From Candidatus Heimdallarchaeota archaeon (GTDB taxonomy: Archaea; Asgardarchaeota; Heimdallarchaeia; Heimdallarchaeales; Kariarchaeaceae), in contig WAMJ01000002.1 in assembly GCA_015522385.1 (NCBI GenBank), forward strand, positions 1 through 30,287: a stretch of DNA of 30,287 bases, given 5' to 3'. Both the position numbers and the translations under genes were made by a program. Positions within the stretch are counted from its first letter, which is position 1, and each line of letters begins with the position of its first letter. The notes under the pieces were generated by a model. It was not told the DNA's origin, made no database searches, and saw only the letters and a program-made list of their open reading frames with translations. Shown piece after piece: positions 14,485 through 20,918 of this stretch.

Positions 14485-14853
14485 CTAATCTCGTCCCTCA
14501 TTTTGTTCGTCCCGTGCAAATCCCTGCCATTGCTCGGGATCAAATCTTCTGAGTAATTCCTCTTGCTCTTTTTTCCACTCCTCCTCGAGATCAACTCCCG
14601 CGTGGTTCGCTAACTGGATTAGCAGGTTCAATGCCTGTGCGAATTCCTGACCAAGATCACCTTCTGTACCGCTGTGTCCAGCTCCTTTTACTTTGTACTT
14701 CTCTTCGTAGAGGAAGTGCCGTACGATCTCACCCAGTTCCTCAATAAGGTGGGCGAAGACCTGAGTGGGGTTGAATCTAGTCCATTCCATTTTTTCCGTG
14801 AATCTCGCCTGCGCTTTCTGCATCTCTGATAAATCCATATTCGTTGCGTCCAT
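14485..14853 (-). CDS. MazG-like nucleotide pyrophosphohydrolase-fold protein
   Basis: A 122-aa all-alpha protein. HLIEELGEIVRHFLYEEKYK carries the E-E-x-x-E metal motif (Glu 38, 39 and 42). DLGQEFAQALNLLIQLANHA GVDLEEEW matches the second half of the MazG/dUTPase-like fold, in which the usual E-x-x-D reads E-F-A-Q, so one expected Asp ligand appears replaced by Gln 73. It probably hydrolyses non-canonical or modified NTPs to NMP and PPi, but the altered residue leaves activity open. The C-terminus (EEWKKEQEELLRRF, then DEQNEGRD) is highly charged. The ATG at 14853 is the start; an internal ATG gives MDLSEMQKA. The gene is divergent from the ABC ATPase, 75 bases apart. Confidence 0.78.
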   Translation of the reverse strand: MDATNMDLSEMQKAQARFTEKMEWTRFNPTQVFAHLIEELGEIVRHFLYEEKYKVKGAGHSGTEGDLGQEFAQALNLLIQLANHAGVDLEEEWKKEQEELLRRFDPEQWQGFARDEQNEGRD

Positions 14854-14899
14854 TTCATTCTACAAATCTATTCGCCTTCTGGAATACGGTTTCCTAATG

Positions 14900-14907
14900 T
14901 TTTTATC
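14900..14907 (+). promoter_or_regulatory. TATA-like box of the ABC ATPase gene
   Basis: TTTTTATC is centred about 26 bases before the ATG at 14929, consistent with leaderless transcription. Confidence 0.5.
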
Positions 14908-14928
14908 ACTCTAAGTTGTCGGACAATT

Positions 14929-15636
14929 ATGCCCCCTATCGTCGAGGTCCAAAATCTCGTCAAGACGTACAAGCTGGATTCAAGGACAGTGAATGCCCTA
15001 GATGACATCAGTTTCGAGGTTGAGAAGGGGGAGTTAGTGTCGATTGTTGGGAGGAGTGGATCAGGGAAGACCACACTTCTCTCCATTCTCGGGACAATGG
15101 AGAAGCCAACAAGCGGTAAGGTTGTGATCAATGGGACAGACCTCAGCAAAGCATCGTCATCTGAGCTTGTTGCGATGCGGAGGGGGACAGTTGCCACGAT
15201 TTACCAAGACTACAACCTAATCCCTGTCCTCAATGCCTTCCAGAACATAGAGCTCCCGCTTATCCTGAAGAACATGGACAAGACAGAGAGGAAGGTGAAG
15301 GTTCTGGAACTACTCGAGTCTGTCCAGCTGTCTGACAGGGGGGATCACAAACCCAGTGAACTCTCTGGTGGAGAGAGGCAGAGAGTGGCGATTGCTCGAG
15401 CTCTGGCGATTAATCCAAAGATCATACTGGCAGACGAGCCCACGGGCGACCTTGACCCCGAAATTGCAGAGGACATCATCAAGTTACTCTTCAGTATCAA
15501 TAAAGATCTTGGGACCACCTTGATTATGGTCACACACGACTTCAACCTAGCAAATAGAGCTGAGAAGAAAATTTCACTCAAGCATGGAAAACTCATCTCA
15601 ATTGAGAAAATACAAAGTCAAGTAGTGGAAAAATAA
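14929..15636 (+). CDS. ABC transporter ATP-binding protein (LolD/MacB-type)
   Basis: A complete 235-aa ABC ATPase. Walker A is GRSGSGKTT (41-49), the Q-loop IYQDYNLIPV (91-100), the signature LSGGERQ (145-151), Walker B IILADEPTGDLD (165-176) and the switch His is in VTHD (about 203). The N-terminal IVEVQNLVKTYKLDSRTVNA LDDISFEVEKGE and the PTGDLDPE extension are typical of the MacB/LolD/FtsE-like group that works with FtsX-type permeases. No such permease is encoded within the window, so the partner is elsewhere or is the small membrane protein that follows (which does not look like an FtsX permease). The substrate is unknown. Confidence 0.92.
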   Translation: MPPIVEVQNLVKTYKLDSRTVNALDDISFEVEKGELVSIVGRSGSGKTTLLSILGTMEKPTSGKVVINGTDLSKASSSELVAMRRGTVATIYQDYNLIPVLNAFQNIELPLILKNMDKTERKVKVLELLESVQLSDRGDHKPSELSGGERQRVAIARALAINPKIILADEPTGDLDPEIAEDIIKLLFSINKDLGTTLIMVTHDFNLANRAEKKISLKHGKLISIEKIQSQVVEK

Positions 15637-15667
15637 CAAGCAGGAATTGTGCATTAATTCGATAACA

Positions 15668-15677
15668 CTTAAATTTA
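15668..15677 (+). promoter_or_regulatory. TATA-like box of the four-helix membrane protein gene
   Basis: CTTAAATTTA is centred about 25 bases before the ATG at 15698. This suggests a separate leaderless transcript although the gene closely follows the ABC ATPase gene. Confidence 0.45.
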
Positions 15678-15697
15678 GAAAGCGCTTTATTACAATT

Positions 15698-16117
15698 ATG
15701 TCGAACAATTCAGATGGAAGTGCAGTCGGTACCATGCTCGGAACAACTCTTCTCCTCGTTGGATGGGTTCTGATTATCGTCCTGACCTTTGTCATTACAG
15801 CGAATTTCCTGCAGCTCCTTATCTTTATCCTCTTGGCCCTTATCGGAGGATACGGTCTCGGCTCCCTACAGTCGGAGAAGGCCCAGCAATCTTCGAGCTA
15901 TAAGAACGAATATGTTCTCTATGCCACTATCGGATTCATTGGTGCGATACTTTGGGCTGGTTACATCTTCTTCTTCGATCCTACCTTGGGCGGAACATTG
16001 ATATCAGGTAACCAACTCGGATTGAACGAGTTCGGTGTGCTCCTCACGGCTCTCATCTCTGGAATTGCATCGCAGTTAGGAATGGGTTTGGTCGTGAACA
16101 ACCTCTTAAATGGATGA
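15698..16117 (+). CDS. Small four-helix membrane protein, unknown function
   Basis: A 139-aa protein starting MSNNSDGSAVGTMLGTTLLL. Four hydrophobic segments are visible: LLLVGWVLIIVLTFVITANF, LQLLIFILLALIGGYGLG, YVLYATIGFIGAILWAGYIFFF and FGVLLTALISGIASQLGMGLVV. A short polar loop (SLQSEKAQQSSSYKNE) separates the two pairs. I do not recognise a family. I chose the ATG at 15698 because it is 25 bases after the TATA-like box; the frame is open back to 15647. It lies 61 bases after the ABC ATPase gene; a functional link is only a possibility. Confidence 0.68.
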   Translation: MSNNSDGSAVGTMLGTTLLLVGWVLIIVLTFVITANFLQLLIFILLALIGGYGLGSLQSEKAQQSSSYKNEYVLYATIGFIGAILWAGYIFFFDPTLGGTLISGNQLGLNEFGVLLTALISGIASQLGMGLVVNNLLNG

Positions 16118-16133
16118 GAGACCAAGCTGAATC

Positions 16134-16148
16134 TTTTAATGTATATTT
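16134..16148 (+). promoter_or_regulatory. TATA-like region of serS
   Basis: TTTTAATGTATATTT lies 19-33 bases before the serS ATG at 16167 and suits a leaderless promoter. Confidence 0.45.
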
Positions 16149-16166
16149 CTCAGTCTAGACATAAGC

Positions 16167-17444
16167 ATGATAGACCCTAAACTCATCAGGGAGAATCCTG
16201 AACTGGTTAAGGAAAACTACAAGAAGAGGCAAAAACCTGAACTCCTCACCGCTGTAGACGACTTTCTCGAATGGGATAATAAGTGGAGAAAATTCCAGAA
16301 GGAGGTTGAGGACCTCAGGAAAGAGAGAAATATCCAGAGTAAGTCGATCTCCAAGTTGAAGGGAAAAGAGAAACAGGACGCAATCTCCATGATGAAAGAG
16401 GTCAATGCTAAGCTGACCAAGACGGAAAAGCTGGCCACTAAAGCAGAATCGAAGAGGAAGGATATCCTCGATCGGCTCCCCAATCTACTTCACGAGAGCG
16501 TTCCCTATGGTGAGGACGATGAGGACAACGTCGAGATGGCGACATGGGGTGAGAAACCTGAATTCTCTTTCAAACCGAAACCACACCACGACATCATCGA
16601 GGAACTTGACCTCGTGGAGCTGGAGAGAGCGAGAAAACTCTCTGGTGCCCGGTTCTACTTCCTCAAGGGTAAGTTGGCTATCTTGGAACAGGCTCTGATT
16701 CGATATGCACTGGACGTAGTGATGGAAGAGGGATTCGAGATCTACAGCACTCCGACACTTGTGAGACCCGAAGCACTTTACGGCACTGGTTTCCTCCCGA
16801 CCGGCGACGAGGATATCTACAAGATCAAGGACGAGAACTTGGCACTTGTTGGAACCGCAGAGGTTGCTCTTGGTGGGATGTACGCCAACGAGGTTCTTCT
16901 TGAAGAGGAGCTTCCAATGAGGTTAGCGGGTATTTCCAATTGCTACAGGACCGAGGCTTCTGCATCGAATAAGGACGACAAGGGTATATTCAGGGTCCAT
17001 GAGTTCAAGAAGGTGGAGATGTTCGTCTTCTCTCACCCAGATAAGTCATGGGACGAGCAGGAATTCCTTGTCTCTGTAGCTCAGAAAGTATTTCAAGGTC
17101 TGGGACTCCACTACCGACTCGTGAATATCTGCACTGGGGACATAGGTGCGGTGGCTGCCAAAAAGATCGATATTGAGGTCTGGCTACCCGGGCAGAACAG
17201 GTACAGAGAAGTTGTCTCGTGCTCCAATTGTACTGACTACCAAGCTCGTCGACTGTTGACAAGGTACAGGGAGAAAGAGGGTGCGCCTGTCAAAGGATTC
17301 GTTCACACCCTGAACTCGACCGCACTCGCTACCACACGACCGATGATCGCAATTCTGGAGAATTTCCAGCAGGAGGATGGCTCTATACTCATCCCTGAGG
17401 TGTTGAGGAAGTACACAGGTTTCGATCGTATTGCGAAAGAATAA
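16167..17444 (+). CDS. serS: Seryl-tRNA synthetase
   Basis: Class II synthetase of the common (bacterial/eukaryotic-like) SerRS type, not the rare methanogen type. The 425-aa protein opens MIDPKLIRENPELVKENYKK, followed by the long two-helix coiled-coil arm (about residues 30-105) that clamps the long arm of tRNA-Ser. Motif 1 lies around ALIRYALDVVMEEGFEIYSTPTLVRPEALYGTG. Motif 2 is ISNCYRTEASASNKDDKGIF RVHEFKKVEMF, and motif 3 is STALATTRPMIAILENFQQED followed by LIPEVLRKYTGFDRI. EVVSCSNCTDYQARR is the usual serine-site segment. It charges tRNA-Ser and, where present, tRNA-Sec. Confidence 0.97.
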   Translation: MIDPKLIRENPELVKENYKKRQKPELLTAVDDFLEWDNKWRKFQKEVEDLRKERNIQSKSISKLKGKEKQDAISMMKEVNAKLTKTEKLATKAESKRKDILDRLPNLLHESVPYGEDDEDNVEMATWGEKPEFSFKPKPHHDIIEELDLVELERARKLSGARFYFLKGKLAILEQALIRYALDVVMEEGFEIYSTPTLVRPEALYGTGFLPTGDEDIYKIKDENLALVGTAEVALGGMYANEVLLEEELPMRLAGISNCYRTEASASNKDDKGIFRVHEFKKVEMFVFSHPDKSWDEQEFLVSVAQKVFQGLGLHYRLVNICTGDIGAVAAKKIDIEVWLPGQNRYREVVSCSNCTDYQARRLLTRYREKEGAPVKGFVHTLNSTALATTRPMIAILENFQQEDGSILIPEVLRKYTGFDRIAKE

Positions 17445-17507
17445 CCGATTTTTGGCCCTAAATTCTAGGACAAGTTCATAATTAATAATTTCCGATTATG
17501 GTTGAGC

Positions 17508-18656
17508 ATGTCAACAACTCCCCAATCCAATACCAGATTCTTCCACCTTGAGAAGGTCTTCACTGATCCTTCTACCTTTATTATTACGGTGGTATTTTCG
17601 GCACTCGCCTACGTAACGGCCAACCTCTCCACCCTGTATGTCTCACTGGAAGTCCTACCTAGGTACATTCCTCCATTCATGCTCGGGTTCTCTATTGCCA
17701 TGGTACTATTTGCTGCAGTACAGACAAGGAACTTCGTGCCGGCATTTTTTGTGGCGGTGGCAGCTTCCCTTGGGATGACCCCAGCGCTCAGCCATTCTAA
17801 TGTTGCTTTAGCTGAAATCTACCTGCTAGCCCTTGTTCTCACGTCACTCATCCTTGCATGGGCAGTCAGTAGATTCAGGTTGCTGAGCACGTGGAACAAG
17901 TTACTTTTCTCCCTCTTCCTGATATTTGGGATGTGGACTCTGCAGTTTGCCTACTTCATGAGGTACTCAGACTTCCAACAAAGATACTGGAGCAACAATA
18001 TCGCTCCGGGATTCGGTGGAAACGGTGGGCTGATCGACCAAGACATACCGTTGATAGATCTCGGGTACTTCATATTCTTCCTTATCATCTGGATGGTTCT
18101 CTTCTTCCGCTACAGGAACCAGCTTTCATTCTCGATGGAAAAAGCCAAGCAGGCCAAGATCATAGGAGTTGTTCTGATTATTCTCTCCCAGCTTGTGACC
18201 TTCATCACACTGTTATGGACGCAGAATCTCCCCGAGGAGACAATTCTCAAGATCACTGGTGCCAAGTATATCCAGCCCTTGGAAGATCTGTTCACCAAGA
18301 CGGCCCTCTTCCCTGTGGTTCTCACCCCCATGAACATCGTCATGAATGCCTTGGCTTCAACAGCTCTGGTGACTATCGGTATCATGGTTCTGAACGTCGG
18401 AAAGGAAAGCGGAACAATCTCAGGTACAAAGGGAGGACCCGAGATGGTACTCCTTGCAGCTCCGATATTTACCATGCTCTTCCTACAGATGGCATCCTAC
18501 CCCGTACAAAATTTGATCTACTCTGGTGGATACTTCGTTCCGGGTGAGTTATTCATGGTCTATTTCACCGTTATTTGGAGTCTTGTGACAATTTCACAGA
18601 TTGTAGCTTGGATTCTTCTGTCCCTCGTTTCTCTCATAAGGAAAGATGATAATTAA
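17508..18656 (+). CDS. Polytopic membrane protein of unknown function
   Basis: A 382-aa integral membrane protein starting MSTTPQSNTRFFHLEKVFTD, with about ten hydrophobic segments, among them FMLGFSIAMVLFAAVQ, FVPAFFVAVAASLGM, IYLLALVLTSLILAWAV, LLFSLFLIFGMWTLQFAYFM, LGYFIFFLIIWMVLFF, IIGVVLIILSQLVTFITLLW, ALASTALVTIGIMVLNV, MVLLAAPIFTMLFLQMA and TVIWSLVTISQIVAWILLSL. Short loops and one larger polar loop (RYWSNNIAPGFGGNGGLIDQ) lie between. No transporter signature or catalytic motif is recognisable. The ATG at 17508 follows AT-rich CATAATTAATAATT (17477-17490) at the usual spacing; an upstream TTG at 17502 is less likely. It is convergent with pdxS, 28 bases apart. Confidence 0.75.
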   Translation: MSTTPQSNTRFFHLEKVFTDPSTFIITVVFSALAYVTANLSTLYVSLEVLPRYIPPFMLGFSIAMVLFAAVQTRNFVPAFFVAVAASLGMTPALSHSNVALAEIYLLALVLTSLILAWAVSRFRLLSTWNKLLFSLFLIFGMWTLQFAYFMRYSDFQQRYWSNNIAPGFGGNGGLIDQDIPLIDLGYFIFFLIIWMVLFFRYRNQLSFSMEKAKQAKIIGVVLIILSQLVTFITLLWTQNLPEETILKITGAKYIQPLEDLFTKTALFPVVLTPMNIVMNALASTALVTIGIMVLNVGKESGTISGTKGGPEMVLLAAPIFTMLFLQMASYPVQNLIYSGGYFVPGELFMVYFTVIWSLVTISQIVAWILLSLVSLIRKDDN

Positions 18657-18684
18657 TTTTGTCTCGATGCCAGTACATCGAGAA

Positions 18685-19626
18685 TCAGAGGTTTGCTCCT
18701 CTCATTTGGATCTTGTTCTCGTCTGCCATACTCTCAATGTCAAGACCCGCCATTGAATTCCTCTCGCTGACCATTGACTGGGCTTCAAGCACCTTGGCAT
18801 CGTCCTCCCAGTGGGTCACGGCGTAGACTATTGCCTCTGCCCTCCTCTCCGGATCGAGTGACTTATAGATACCCGAGCCGACGAATACACCATCACAGTG
18901 CATCCTCATCATCATCGCTGCATCTGCTGGTGTAGCGATGCCACCTGCTGCAAAGTTCACAACAGGGAGCCTGCCTATATCCGCTACCTTCTTGGCCGTC
19001 TCGTAGGAGACCTTCATCTCCCTTGCGAGAATCATGAGTTCTTGGGGATCATCCTTGGTAGCGACCACTTCTCTGATTCCCTTGTTGACTAGTCGCATGT
19101 GACGGATTGCTTCCGCTACGTTACCCGTACCTGCTTCTCCCTTGGTCCTGATCATTGCAGAGCCCTCCTCGATCCGGCGGAGAGCCTCTCCCAGATTCCT
19201 ACATCCGTTGACAAATGGGACTGTGAATGGCCATTTCCACACGTGGGATGCGTCGTTTGCTGGAGTCAGTACTTCGCTCTCGTCGATCATATCCACGCCT
19301 ATCTCTTGCAGAAGCAGAGCTTCCTCGGTGTGACCGATTCTGCATTTTGCCATGACGGGAATGCTCACCGCATCAATGACCTCTTTGATTGCTTGTACAG
19401 TTGCCATTCTCGCAACACCACCCTGTGCACGGATATCGGCCGGTAGACGGTCGAGGATCATGACTGCGACCGCACCTGCGTCCTCGGCAATCCCTGCCTG
19501 AGTGGGGTTGGTCACGTCCATGACAACTCCGTGCTTGACCATCTTGGCGAATCCACGCTTGAGATTGGTGGTACCCAAGCTGATTTCGACATCACCATAT
19601 TCCTTTAGGACTTTCTTCTGAGACAT
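18685..19626 (-). CDS. pdxS: Pyridoxal 5'-phosphate synthase, lyase subunit PdxS
   Basis: Builds PLP from ribose 5-phosphate, glyceraldehyde 3-phosphate and ammonia delivered by PdxT (DXP-independent vitamin B6 pathway). The 313-aa TIM barrel has [21 protein letters not shown] at the first barrel strand region, [18 protein letters not shown], the catalytic Lys 94 in [13 protein letters not shown], the second Lys 162 in [36 protein letters not shown] and [12 protein letters not shown] (phosphate site). The length is slightly above the usual 290-300. The ATG at 19626 lies about 29 bases after CTATATGA/TCATATAG (19651-19658). pdxT is not next to it: a membrane protein gene intervenes and pdxT runs the other way. 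Confidence 0.97.
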   Translation of the reverse strand: MSQKKVLKEYGDVEISLGTTNLKRGFAKMVKHGVVMDVTNPTQAGIAEDAGAVAVMILDRLPADIRAQGGVARMATVQAIKEVIDAVSIPVMAKCRIGHTEEALLLQEIGVDMIDESEVLTPANDASHVWKWPFTVPFVNGCRNLGEALRRIEEGSAMIRTKGEAGTGNVAEAIRHMRLVNKGIREVVATKDDPQELMILAREMKVSYETAKKVADIGRLPVVNFAAGGIATPADAAMMMRMHCDGVFVGSGIYKSLDPERRAEAIVYAVTHWEDDAKVLEAQSMVSERNSMAGLDIESMADENKIQMRGANL

Positions 19627-19650
19627 ATCATATAGTAATGAACATGGGAG

Positions 19651-19658
19651 CTATATGA
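19651..19658 (-). promoter_or_regulatory. TATA-like box of pdxS
   Basis: On the minus strand this reads TCATATAG, centred about 29 bases before the pdxS ATG. Confidence 0.4.
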
Positions 19659-19693
19659 AGATTCGGCAAGTGCAAATGGCGTAATTCGGTGTT

Positions 19694-20146
19694 CTATAAA
19701 AACTCAGGATGCTCCTTTGCAACTTCCGCAGAGTAGGCAATCACAGGGAGAAGCCCCCCAAGACCAAATCCGATATTGAAAGAGGACTGGTACAGGACGT
19801 CAAAATTCCAAAATTGTTCGATGATCAAGGTCATGAGTAGTATGGTCAAAAAGAAGATTAAAAACTCGGGAACTACCTTGTGCAGATCCCACTGCTGCTT
19901 TCGATAAGGGCGGACTAACAGTGCAAACCCGGTGAGAAGCCCAGAGATCATTCCCAGAACTAGCCACATTCCGGTGTTCTGTAGTATCACCCTGAGCGTG
20001 GTCTGATCGATCCTCCCGCTGGAGACTAGACCGAGTAGGACTACGGTAAAGGAAAGTATTCCCATCATGAGGACGAGGGTTAGGGCGAGGAGGAACCTGT
20101 CATGCCTCCACCCTCGCTTTTCAATCAACTTTGAGAACTTGGACAC
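19694..20146 (-). CDS. Four-helix membrane protein, unknown function
   Basis: A 150-aa protein starting (GTG) MSKFSKLIEKRGWRHDRFLL with a basic N-terminal segment and then four hydrophobic segments: LLALTLVLMMGILSFTVVLLGLV, MWLVLGMISGLLTGFALLV, FLIFFLTILLMTLIIEQF and IGFGLGGLLPVIAYSAEVA. I do not recognise the family. The start is supported by TATTAAAC on the minus strand (20168-20175), about 25 bases upstream. It sits between pdxS (same strand, 67 bases downstream) and the divergent pdxT. A role in B6 transport would be a guess. Confidence 0.68.
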   Translation of the reverse strand: MSKFSKLIEKRGWRHDRFLLALTLVLMMGILSFTVVLLGLVSSGRIDQTTLRVILQNTGMWLVLGMISGLLTGFALLVRPYRKQQWDLHKVVPEFLIFFLTILLMTLIIEQFWNFDVLYQSSFNIGFGLGGLLPVIAYSAEVAKEHPEFL

Positions 20147-20251
20147 ATTTTCCCATTTGTGAATGAGTTTAATACCCTGTCGAAATCCCAGTACGAGTAG
20201 AATTCTAATACAATTCTTTTGTCAATTCTCACACCTGATAAATCACAAGAT

Positions 20252-20260
20252 CAATAAAGC
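20252..20260 (+). promoter_or_regulatory. TATA-like box of pdxT
   Basis: CAATAAAGC is centred about 26 bases before the ATG at 20281. Confidence 0.35.
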
Positions 20261-20280
20261 GAGACTATCATGTTTGGACT

Positions 20281-20883
20281 ATGGTTCTAAAGATAGGACT
20301 TTTGGGTCTGCAGGGAGCAATAGAAGAGCACGAGGTTGCGGTTATGAACGCAGGAAGAACTCTCGGCTTGGAGGTACAGGTCTCGCGGGTTACCCTTCCT
20401 GAACAACTTGAAGGACTAGATGGTATCATTCTCCCCGGTGGTGAAAGTACCGCCATGATCAAGCAGGGTACAAGGAGCGGTTTATTACCTAGGCTCAACT
20501 CAATGCTTGCTCAGAACTTCCCTGCATTCGGTACATGTGCAGGGGCAATCCTCCTCTCGAAGAAGGTAAGACGCACCGAGGATTCCCCCGTCACCCAAGG
20601 TGCATTTCCATTTCTCGATATCGAGATCTTGAGAAATGGGTATGGATCACAAAGAGACTCCTTCTCCACTGATCTTAAGATCAAGGGATTCGAGGAACCC
20701 TTTGAGGGGGTGTTCATTCGAGCTCCGATAATCTCTGAACCTGGGACTTCGGAAGTGCTTGCTTCTACCCGTGGATATCCCGTTTTTGTAAGATCTGGGA
20801 AAATCATGGTCACAACTTTTCACCCCGAGCTTACTGAAGATACTAGAATCCACTCTCTGTTCCTGAAGAGCATTATTGAATAG
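20281..20883 (+). CDS. pdxT: Pyridoxal 5'-phosphate synthase, glutaminase subunit PdxT
   Basis: Class I glutamine amidotransferase that feeds ammonia to PdxS. The 200-aa protein opens MVLKIGLLGLQGAIEEHEVA, as PdxT proteins do. It has the GGES loop (IILPGGESTAM), the nucleophile Cys 86 in FGTCAGAILLSKK, the family-specific RNGYGSQRDSF and GVFIRAPII, and the His 181/Glu 183 pair in TTFHPELTEDTRIH. All triad residues are present. It is expected to form a 12+12 complex with PdxS although the genes are divergent and separated by about 650 bases. The next gene starts 35 bases downstream with its own promoter. Confidence 0.97.
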   Translation: MVLKIGLLGLQGAIEEHEVAVMNAGRTLGLEVQVSRVTLPEQLEGLDGIILPGGESTAMIKQGTRSGLLPRLNSMLAQNFPAFGTCAGAILLSKKVRRTEDSPVTQGAFPFLDIEILRNGYGSQRDSFSTDLKIKGFEEPFEGVFIRAPIISEPGTSEVLASTRGYPVFVRSGKIMVTTFHPELTEDTRIHSLFLKSIIE

Positions 20884-20889
20884 ACAAGG

Positions 20890-20895
20890 TATATC
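20890..20895 (+). promoter_or_regulatory. TATA box deciding the start of the winged-helix/RING-like gene
   Basis: TATATC is centred about 26 bases before the ATG at 20919. The upstream in-frame ATG at 20910 would be only 17 bases away, with a GGAG just 2 bases from it, so 20919 is preferred. Confidence 0.45.
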
Positions 20896-20918
20896 AATAC
20901 ATTGGAGAAATGATTATT

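Noticed and set aside
14281..14556. 91-codon plus-strand open frame between S3Ae and MazG
   Set aside because: It overlaps the S3Ae N-terminus, its promoter and the MazG C-terminus on the other strand; there is no start signal and no domain.
15668..15697. Longer start of the four-helix membrane protein (from 15647)
   Set aside because: It would place the TATA-like box inside the coding sequence; the ATG at 15698 sits at the expected distance from it.
17891..18547. 218-codon plus-strand open frame
   Set aside because: It is out of frame within the 382-aa membrane protein; His/Arg/Pro-rich, without hydrophobic segments or motifs.
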